Under the pieces are notes generated by a model, which searched no databases, had not been told where the DNA came from, and saw nothing but the letters and a program-made list of their open reading frames with translations. From the NCBI GenBank assembly GCA_009840715.1, contig VXNE01000687.1, positions 1-5,824 of the forward strand: a stretch of 5,824 bases of DNA, in the 5' to 3' direction. Numbering within the stretch: the stretch's first letter is position 1; the number at the start of each line of letters is the position of its first letter. Of the stretch, positions 1 to 3,927 are shown piece by piece. The position numbers and the translations under genes are program-made. The DNA is from Gammaproteobacteria bacterium. Its GTDB lineage: Bacteria; Pseudomonadota; Gammaproteobacteria; Pseudomonadales; Azotimanducaceae.

Positions 1-71
1 CCCCCGCACCCCACCCCCGCCCCGGTCGCGCCCGCCCCCCCCGGGGCGGGGTGGAGGCCCGCCCCCCCGCC
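1..71. other. Extreme C/G-rich stretch at the window edge, probably unreliable sequence
   Basis: Only 5 of the first 70 bases are A or T, far fewer than anywhere else in the window, and runs of C dominate the plus strand. The stretch still reads in the alcohol dehydrogenase frame without an indel. The encoded residues line up position for position with the usual start of the Rossmann domain in this family, but valines are replaced by glycine and a threonine by proline. Those changes correspond to A-to-C or T-to-G substitutions. This looks like base-call or assembly-edge error rather than a biological repeat. Confidence 0.7.
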
Positions 72-569
72 GGTCGTGACGCCGCACCCTAGCCGGGCGG
101 CGCGGTCCAGGGGCATGTCGTCGCGGATCTTCACGACGGAGTGCTCGTGCACCAGCATCTGCTCGGCGAAGGAACTGAGGTTCGCGAACTGGGCGAGGCT
201 GACGCCTTCCTTCGACAACCGTGGGGTGTCCTTCGGACCCCGGCGCACTTCGGGCTCGTCGCACAGCGACATGTGGCCGGTCAGGCAATACTCGCAGTGT
301 CCGCAGAAGACGGACAGGCAGGTGATGACGTGGTCGCCGGGCTTGACGTAGCTGACGTCCGAGCCCACCTGCTCGACGATGCCGGCCGACTCGTGACCGA
401 GCACGATCGGCAGGGCGCCAGGATACGTCCCATTGAAGAAATGCATGTCGGAGTGGCAGACGCCCGCGGCCGCCGTCCGTACGAGAACCTCCCTCGGCCC
501 GGGCTTGTCGATGGTGATCTCCTCGACCTCCATCGGCACGTTCACCTCCCGAAACACGGCCGCCTTCAT
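1..569 (-). CDS. Zinc-dependent medium-chain alcohol dehydrogenase (N-terminal part, cut by window edge)
   Basis: NAD(P)-dependent zinc alcohol dehydrogenase, interconverting alcohols and aldehydes or ketones; probably cytosolic. The 189 visible codons cover the GroES-like catalytic domain and the start of the Rossmann fold. Catalytic-zinc ligands are C38 (motif GVCHSD), H59-E60 (LGHESAG) and C162 (RLGCGVTT). The structural-zinc lobe is complete: C89-x2-C92-x2-C95-x7-C103. The frame is open to base 1, where GCGG, the start of the nucleotide-binding glycine motif, is just reached, so roughly half the protein lies outside. The start at 569 is supported by GGAGG seven bases upstream and by the typical opening MKAAVF. 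The gene diverges from the oxygenase at 734. Residues from about 168 onward are abnormally Gly/Pro/Ala-rich and probably corrupted (see the 1-71 entry). The family is certain. Substrate and subfamily cannot be told, although the general look recalls the class III-like or NDMA-type bacterial enzymes. Confidence 0.93.
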   Translation of the reverse strand, partial: MKAAVFREVNVPMEVEEITIDKPGPREVLVRTAAAGVCHSDMHFFNGTYPGALPIVLGHESAGIVEQVGSDVSYVKPGDHVITCLSVFCGHCEYCLTGHMSLCDEPEVRRGPKDTPRLSKEGVSLAQFANLSSFAEQMLVHEHSVVKIRDDMPLDRAARLGCGVTTGGGAGLHPAPGGAGATGAGVGCG

Positions 570-576
570 GCGATGT

Positions 577-581
577 CCTCC
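577..581 (-). promoter_or_regulatory. Ribosome binding site of the alcohol dehydrogenase gene
   Basis: The minus strand reads GGAGG, seven bases before the ATG whose A is at 569. This is a near-ideal Shine-Dalgarno site and fixes the start of the dehydrogenase. Confidence 0.8.
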
Positions 582-720
582 AGTCCTCGACTCGGCTCGG
601 GCGAGTGTGCACTTCGCCCATGCGGATTTCCACCGGGCCGCGCAGGCCTGGCCGCGCAAGCCGCGCCGCGGCGCCTCTGGACTCTGCCGTCGGCGGCGGT
701 AGGCTCCAATGCAGGAAAAC

Positions 721-725
721 GGTGG
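721..725 (+). promoter_or_regulatory. Possible ribosome binding site of the oxygenase gene
   Basis: GGTGG lies eight bases before the ATG at 734. AGGA at 713-716 is a better match but 17 bases away, too far for a standard site. The support for the 734 start is therefore only moderate. Confidence 0.4.
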
Positions 726-733
726 CCACCGAC

Positions 734-1657
734 ATGAGACGACCTGCCCTCGACCTTCCGCCGCTCGAAGCCGAGATCGAGCGCCTGTCGCTCGGGGAAT
801 ACGTACGCGAACTCGATGACCAGGGCCTCTGCGTCGTGCCCGCGGAACGCACGGGCTTCGGGCCGGACTTCGCCGAACGGGGACGCCAGGCACTGCTGGC
901 GGTCGCTTCGGAGCGCACAGGCGGCCGCTTCGACCTGGCCGACGGCTGCGTCGACGAGCTGGACAGCCCGGCGGCGGCGATCGGGCAGTTCTTCGTCACC
1001 CACCTGATCTACGCCGGCCAGGAACACGGTCCGGACATCGGAAGCGTCTTCGAGGAGATCGCCGTGAATCCCGTGAAGAAGACGATGTTCCGGCACCTGC
1101 TGGGCGACGTGCACCGCATGTCGACGTCCAACGGCTGGATCAAGTGGCGGACGCCGGACACCCACGACGGCCCGTTCACCACGCCGCTGCACGCGGACAC
1201 GGATCCGGCCGCGCCCAGGCCCTGGCCGGTGCGCACGCCCTACGTCGCCAACATGAACTGGCTGCTGACCGACTACACCCGCGAGGACGGGGCGTTCTGC
1301 TACGTGCCGGAGAGCCACCGCCGGGGCACCACGCCGCGCTTTCCGGAAGCGGCGGCGAAAGCGGTCCCGGTGGAAGCTCCGGCCGGCTCCCTCGTCCTGT
1401 TCCACGGGGCCACCTGGCACGGGTCGTTCCGCAAGCGGACGCCGGGACTGCGCCTCAGCATCCACGGCCTGCACTGTCGGCCGTACTACATCCCCCAGCA
1501 GGACTACCGCGGCAACCTGGCGGCCGAGACGTTCGCGCGCAGTGCGGACCCGGACTACCTGCGCATGCTGGCGCGCGAGGACGACCCATGGCTGCAGCAG
1601 CGGCATGGCAGGACCTTCGTCGCGCCGAAGGTGAAGCTCCCGAGCGCCGCGGGGTAG
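734..1657 (+). CDS. Phytanoyl-CoA dioxygenase (PhyH) family Fe(II)/2-oxoglutarate oxygenase
   Basis: A 307-residue non-haem iron oxygenase of the PhyH superfamily, which couples 2-oxoglutarate decarboxylation to substrate hydroxylation (or halogenation in some relatives). The facial triad is visible as H153-x-D155 (motif PLHADTD) and a distal histidine, H229 (TWHGSF). R240 lies 11 residues after H229, the spacing seen in human PhyH for the arginine that binds the 2-oxoglutarate carboxylate. The aspartate in HAD means an oxygenase rather than a halogenase, since halogenases of this fold have Gly or Ala there. H224 is a second nearby histidine but has the wrong spacing to the arginine. The strand motif MNWLLTDYTREDGAFCYVPESH is typical of the family (N- and C-terminal flanks omitted). 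I chose ATG 734 because the protein-like sequence begins there; an upstream ATG at 605 would add 43 unlikely residues. There is no signal peptide. The gene converges on pdxA with 10 bases between stop codons. The substrate is unknown, since PhyH homologues vary widely. Confidence 0.88.
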   Translation: MRRPALDLPPLEAEIERLSLGEYVRELDDQGLCVVPAERTGFGPDFAERGRQALLAVASERTGGRFDLADGCVDELDSPAAAIGQFFVTHLIYAGQEHGPDIGSVFEEIAVNPVKKTMFRHLLGDVHRMSTSNGWIKWRTPDTHDGPFTTPLHADTDPAAPRPWPVRTPYVANMNWLLTDYTREDGAFCYVPESHRRGTTPRFPEAAAKAVPVEAPAGSLVLFHGATWHGSFRKRTPGLRLSIHGLHCRPYYIPQQDYRGNLAAETFARSADPDYLRMLAREDDPWLQQRHGRTFVAPKVKLPSAAG

Positions 1658-1664
1658 GCGGCGC
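1644..1664. terminator. Short GC hairpin at the convergent gene ends (possible bidirectional terminator)
   Basis: GCGCCGC at 1644-1650 pairs perfectly with GCGGCGC at 1658-1664 around a seven-base loop containing the oxygenase stop codon. It sits exactly where the oxygenase and pdxA transcripts meet. There is no T tract on either strand, so it is not a classic intrinsic terminator, and short GC hairpins occur by chance in DNA this GC-rich. Confidence 0.3.
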
Positions 1665-1667
1665 GCG

Positions 1668-2669
1668 TCAGGACAGATTCCCGGCCGCCAGCATCGCCGC
1701 GGCATCGAGCGCCGCCCCGGCGCCGGTGGGGTCGGCAACGCCCTGCCCCGCGATGTCGAAAGCCGTCCCGTGATCCACGGAGGTCCGCACGAACGGGATA
1801 CCGAGCGTGGCGGTGACGCTGTGGTGGAAGTCGTGGACCTTGACGGCGATGTGTCCCTGGTCGTGGAACAGCGCGAGCACCACGTCGAACTCGCCGGCGA
1901 TGGCGCGGTTGAACACCGAGTCCGCGGGGATTGGTCCCGCGGCGTGCACGCCCCCGGCGCGAGCGTCCGACACGGCAGGGCCGATCTCGTCGATCTCCTC
2001 GCGCCCGAGCAGCCCCCCTTCCCCGCCGTGGGGATTGAGGGCCGCCACCGCGATGCGCGGCGCCGCCAGACCCCAGCGGGTCAGCGTGTCGTGGGTCAGG
2101 CGCAGCTTCTCCAGGACGTTCGCGCGGGTGACGTAGCGTGCGGCCTCGATGAGCGGCTTGTGGGTCGAGAGGTGCACCACCTTCAGGCCCGGCGTCATCA
2201 GCATCGTGGCGGTCCACTCGACGCCGGCGAGGCGCCCGAGGATCTCCTGGTGACCGATGTCGTCGACATAGCCCGCGGCGTGAATGGCTTCCTTGTTGAT
2301 GGGACAGGTCATCATCGCCGCCGTGCGGCCGGCAAGCGCGTCCCGGGCGGCGGCTTCCACGGCCCGCACCGCGATGTCCCCGCAAACGGCCGACACCTCG
2401 CCCATCCGGAAGTCCGCGGGCGCCTCGATCCCCACGTCGATCAGCGGCCACTCGGGGGTTGACCAGTCGATGGCCGTCACGTCCGGCCACCGCCTGAAGG
2501 ACACGGTCGCGTTCGCTGCCTCGGCACCCCGCTCGAGGGCCCAGCCCGTTCCGTACAGCGCCAGCCGCATCGCGCCGCGGTCGATCGAGTCGAGGGCCTT
2601 GACCAGCACCTCGGGCCCGATGCCGGCCGGATCTCCGAGGGTGACGCCGATGACGGGCGGAGCGCTCAT
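1668..2669 (-). CDS. pdxA: PdxA-family 4-hydroxythreonine-4-phosphate dehydrogenase (divergent substrate pocket)
   Basis: A 333-residue member of the PdxA family. E. coli PdxA oxidises 4-phosphohydroxy-L-threonine with NAD+ in pyridoxal-phosphate synthesis. Its metal ligands H166, H211 and H266 correspond here to H170 (STHKPL), H214 (NPHGGEGG) and H269 (FHDQG). The N-terminal GVTLGDPAGIGPE and the RTSVDHGTAFDIAG block (R295) are also typical, and K126 and K277 are kept. Positions contacting substrate differ: Thr137 of E. coli is Q141 (GHQEIL for GHTEFF), Asn283 is T286, and the segment before it reads DFHHSVTATLG instead of GFGRGVNITLG. TGP is TCP at 121-123. The family therefore includes other possibilities, such as PdxA2-type dehydrogenases of 4-phospho-threonate or -erythronate. 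ATG 2669 is chosen because the conserved sequence starts directly after it. It overlaps the ribB stop as ATGA, so translation is probably coupled. I see no independent promoter. Family assignment is firm; the exact substrate is uncertain. Confidence 0.9.
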   Translation of the reverse strand: MSAPPVIGVTLGDPAGIGPEVLVKALDSIDRGAMRLALYGTGWALERGAEAANATVSFRRWPDVTAIDWSTPEWPLIDVGIEAPADFRMGEVSAVCGDIAVRAVEAAARDALAGRTAAMMTCPINKEAIHAAGYVDDIGHQEILGRLAGVEWTATMLMTPGLKVVHLSTHKPLIEAARYVTRANVLEKLRLTHDTLTRWGLAAPRIAVAALNPHGGEGGLLGREEIDEIGPAVSDARAGGVHAAGPIPADSVFNRAIAGEFDVVLALFHDQGHIAVKVHDFHHSVTATLGIPFVRTSVDHGTAFDIAGQGVADPTGAGAALDAAAMLAAGNLS

Positions 2670-3835
2670 GCTCCGTCGGCCGTGTCTCCTCCGGTGACTC
2701 CCCCCGTAACTCCCCCGGTAAAGAGCTCCGTCCCCTCCACGGTCAGCCCGAAACCGTCGAGACCGACGTAGTCGATGTCGCGGGCGGCGAGGATTCGGAT
2801 CGCGGACAACCCCAGGTCCTTGAGGATCTGCGCGCCCACGCCCACCTCGAGCCACTCCGCCTGGCGGGCGTGTTCACGCGACTGCGGCTGCGATTCGTCG
2901 AGGCTGTCGAGGGGAACGCCCACGAACCCGCTCCGCAGGTAGATCAGCACGCCGCCCCCGAGACGCGACAGGTGCGCGAGCGAGAGGTCCAGCAGGCTCG
3001 AATCGTGTTGGGTCTGCGGGCCGAAGATGTCCTCCACGAGCCGTTCGCGGTGGATGCGCACGGGTACCGGCCCGGCATCGATGCGCCCGAACACGAGCGC
3101 GAGGTGTTCCGCGTCCTCGAACTTGGTGCGGTACGCGTAGGCGCGGGCGCGCCCGACGCTGGTCTTGACGTGGAACTCCCGGGTGCGCTCCACGAGCCGT
3201 TCCCGCCGCTGGCGATGCGCGATCAGGTCCGCGATGGAGATGATCCTGAGATCGTGCTCGCTCGCGAACTCGACCAGGCTGTCGAGGCGCTTCACCGTGC
3301 CGTCGTCGTTCACGATCTCGGCCAGCAGGCCCACCGGCGGGCAACCCGCCGCGGTCGCGAGGTCGATGGAGGCTTCCGTGTGCCCGGAGCGGACCAGGAC
3401 CCCTCCGCGCCGCCCCACCAGGGGGAAGATGTGACCCGGCCGGACGAAGTCACCCGCACTGGCGTTGCTGTTCGCGAGCGCGAGCACCGTGTTCGCCCGC
3501 TCCTCCGCCGAGATGCCCGTCGAGAGACCGTGCCGGTAGTCGACGCTTACCGTGAACGCCGTCGACAGGGGCGCGTCGTTGCGTGCGACCATCGGGTCGA
3601 GGTGCAGCCGCTTGGCGTCCTCCTCGGTCAGCGGCGTGCAGAGAATGCCGCTGGTGTGACGGATCATGAAGGCGACGCTTTCCGGCGTCGCGTGCGATGC
3701 CGCCATCACCAGGTCGCCCTCGTTCTCGCGGTCGTCGTCGTCCACCACCACCACGAGTTCCCCGGCGGCGACCGCCGCGATGGCGTCTTCGACGGTATCG
3801 AACTTCGTGGTCACGGGTGGCACGGCCGGCGGCAT
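2666..3835 (-). CDS. ribB: 3,4-dihydroxy-2-butanone 4-phosphate synthase with degenerate GTP cyclohydrolase II-like domain (RibBX type)
   Basis: A 389-residue two-domain protein. Residues ~10-210 are an intact RibB domain, converting ribulose 5-phosphate to 3,4-dihydroxy-2-butanone 4-phosphate plus formate for riboflavin synthesis. Its motifs are the acidic loop DDDDRENEGD (32-41), STGIS (105-109), RPGHIFPL (132-139), RSGHTEA (149-155) and EIVNDDG (173-179). Residues ~215-372 align with RibA (EHLALVFG 243-250, VRIHRERL 259-266, GVGAQILKDLG 332-342, VGLDGFGL 357-364). However, the three zinc cysteines are absent: the GDxFGSxRCDCG region reads EDIFGPQTQHDS. The EGRGIGL loop is replaced by SGFVGVP (302-308). 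The cyclohydrolase should be dead, so a separate RibA must exist elsewhere. This matches the RibBX variant described in Proteobacteria. The C-terminus carries a repeated TGGV tail. The start at 3835 lacks a Shine-Dalgarno site, and in-frame GTG codons 5 and 8 are alternatives. It is first in an operon with pdxA. Confidence 0.93.
   Translation of the reverse strand: MPPAVPPVTTKFDTVEDAIAAVAAGELVVVVDDDDRENEGDLVMAASHATPESVAFMIRHTSGILCTPLTEEDAKRLHLDPMVARNDAPLSTAFTVSVDYRHGLSTGISAEERANTVLALANSNASAGDFVRPGHIFPLVGRRGGVLVRSGHTEASIDLATAAGCPPVGLLAEIVNDDGTVKRLDSLVEFASEHDLRIISIADLIAHRQRRERLVERTREFHVKTSVGRARAYAYRTKFEDAEHLALVFGRIDAGPVPVRIHRERLVEDIFGPQTQHDSSLLDLSLAHLSRLGGGVLIYLRSGFVGVPLDSLDESQPQSREHARQAEWLEVGVGAQILKDLGLSAIRILAARDIDYVGLDGFGLTVEGTELFTGGVTGGVTGGDTADGA
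2684..2719 (-). repeat. Three 12-bp tandem units encoding TGGV-TGGV-TGGD at the RibB C-terminus
   Basis: In the ribB frame, residues 373-384 are three successive tetrapeptides written by near-identical 12-base units that differ mainly at third positions. The tail lies beyond the conserved end of the RibA-like domain (about residue 372) and just before the stop that overlaps pdxA. In-frame slippage by whole 12-base units would change the tail length without disturbing the downstream coupling. Confidence 0.75.
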
Positions 3836-3846
3836 GGGAGGACACG

Positions 3847-3852
3847 ATTATA
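3847..3852 (-). promoter_or_regulatory. Perfect TATAAT -10 box upstream of ribB
   Basis: The minus strand reads TATAAT at 3852-3847, rare in DNA this GC-rich and inside the only gap upstream of ribB. No convincing -35 element is found at 16-18 bases; the best window reads CAAGGG. A transcript starting about seven bases downstream (near 3840) would begin only ~5 bases before the ATG at 3835, giving an almost leaderless ribB-pdxA mRNA. That fits the missing Shine-Dalgarno site. Confidence 0.5.
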
Positions 3853-3871
3853 TCCGCTGCCGGGCCGGCCC

Positions 3872-3885
3872 CTTGCGGGCGCAAG
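3872..3885. promoter_or_regulatory. Small inverted repeat in the ribB/amine oxidase divergent gap (possible operator)
   Basis: CTTGC at 3872-3876 and GCAAG at 3881-3885 form a perfect 5-base inverted repeat around GGGC. It lies about 20 bases upstream of the ribB -10 box and 43 bases before the amine oxidase start, so a regulator there could touch both genes. At this size it could easily be chance. Confidence 0.2.
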
Positions 3886-3913
3886 CACACTGGGGGAGTA
3901 TCGCGAGCACTAC

Positions 3914-3920
3914 GGAGGAG
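3914..3920 (+). promoter_or_regulatory. Strong ribosome binding site of the amine oxidase gene
   Basis: GGAGGAG ends seven bases before the ATG at 3928. The match and spacing are near-ideal and decide this start over the in-frame ATG eight codons in. It contrasts with ribB on the other side of the same gap, which has no such site. Confidence 0.85.
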
Positions 3921-3927
3921 ACGACTC

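Larger units (their letters stand above)
570..733. other. Divergent intergenic region between the dehydrogenase and oxygenase genes
   Basis: These 164 bases separate two divergently transcribed genes and must hold both 5' regions. Apart from the dehydrogenase ribosome binding site I see no strong signal. A weak plus-strand pair, TGGACT at 678-683 and TAGGCT at 700-705 with a 16-base spacer, matches the sigma-70 consensus at only 4 and 3 of 6 positions. No clear inverted repeat, terminator or RNA gene was found. In the oxygenase frame this stretch is open from an ATG at 605, but its translation is Arg/Ala/Pro-rich and unlike protein. Confidence 0.5.

Noticed and set aside
1..71. C-rich stretch as a biological repeat, G-quadruplex or CRISPR-like element
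   Set aside because: It stays in the dehydrogenase frame and aligns without gaps to the expected protein segment, so a corrupted coding sequence explains it better.
605..733. N-terminal extension of the oxygenase from an ATG at 605
   Set aside because: The 43 added residues are Arg/Ala/Pro-rich and unlike the family, and no ribosome site precedes 605. ATG 734 directly precedes the family-like N-terminus.
566..1738. 390-codon minus-strand frame opposite the oxygenase gene
   Set aside because: Arg/Ala-rich shadow that would overlap both the dehydrogenase start and pdxA. The plus-strand reading has an intact HxD...H...R oxygenase signature.
2670..2855. N-terminal extension of PdxA to an ATG at 2855
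   Set aside because: The extra ~62 residues are a frame shadow of the RibB C-terminus. The conserved PdxA sequence begins right after the ATG at 2669.
3836..3927. FMN riboswitch expected upstream of a riboflavin gene
   Set aside because: The gap is only 92 bases and the likely transcript leader is ~5 bases. No conserved riboswitch-like paired elements were visible.
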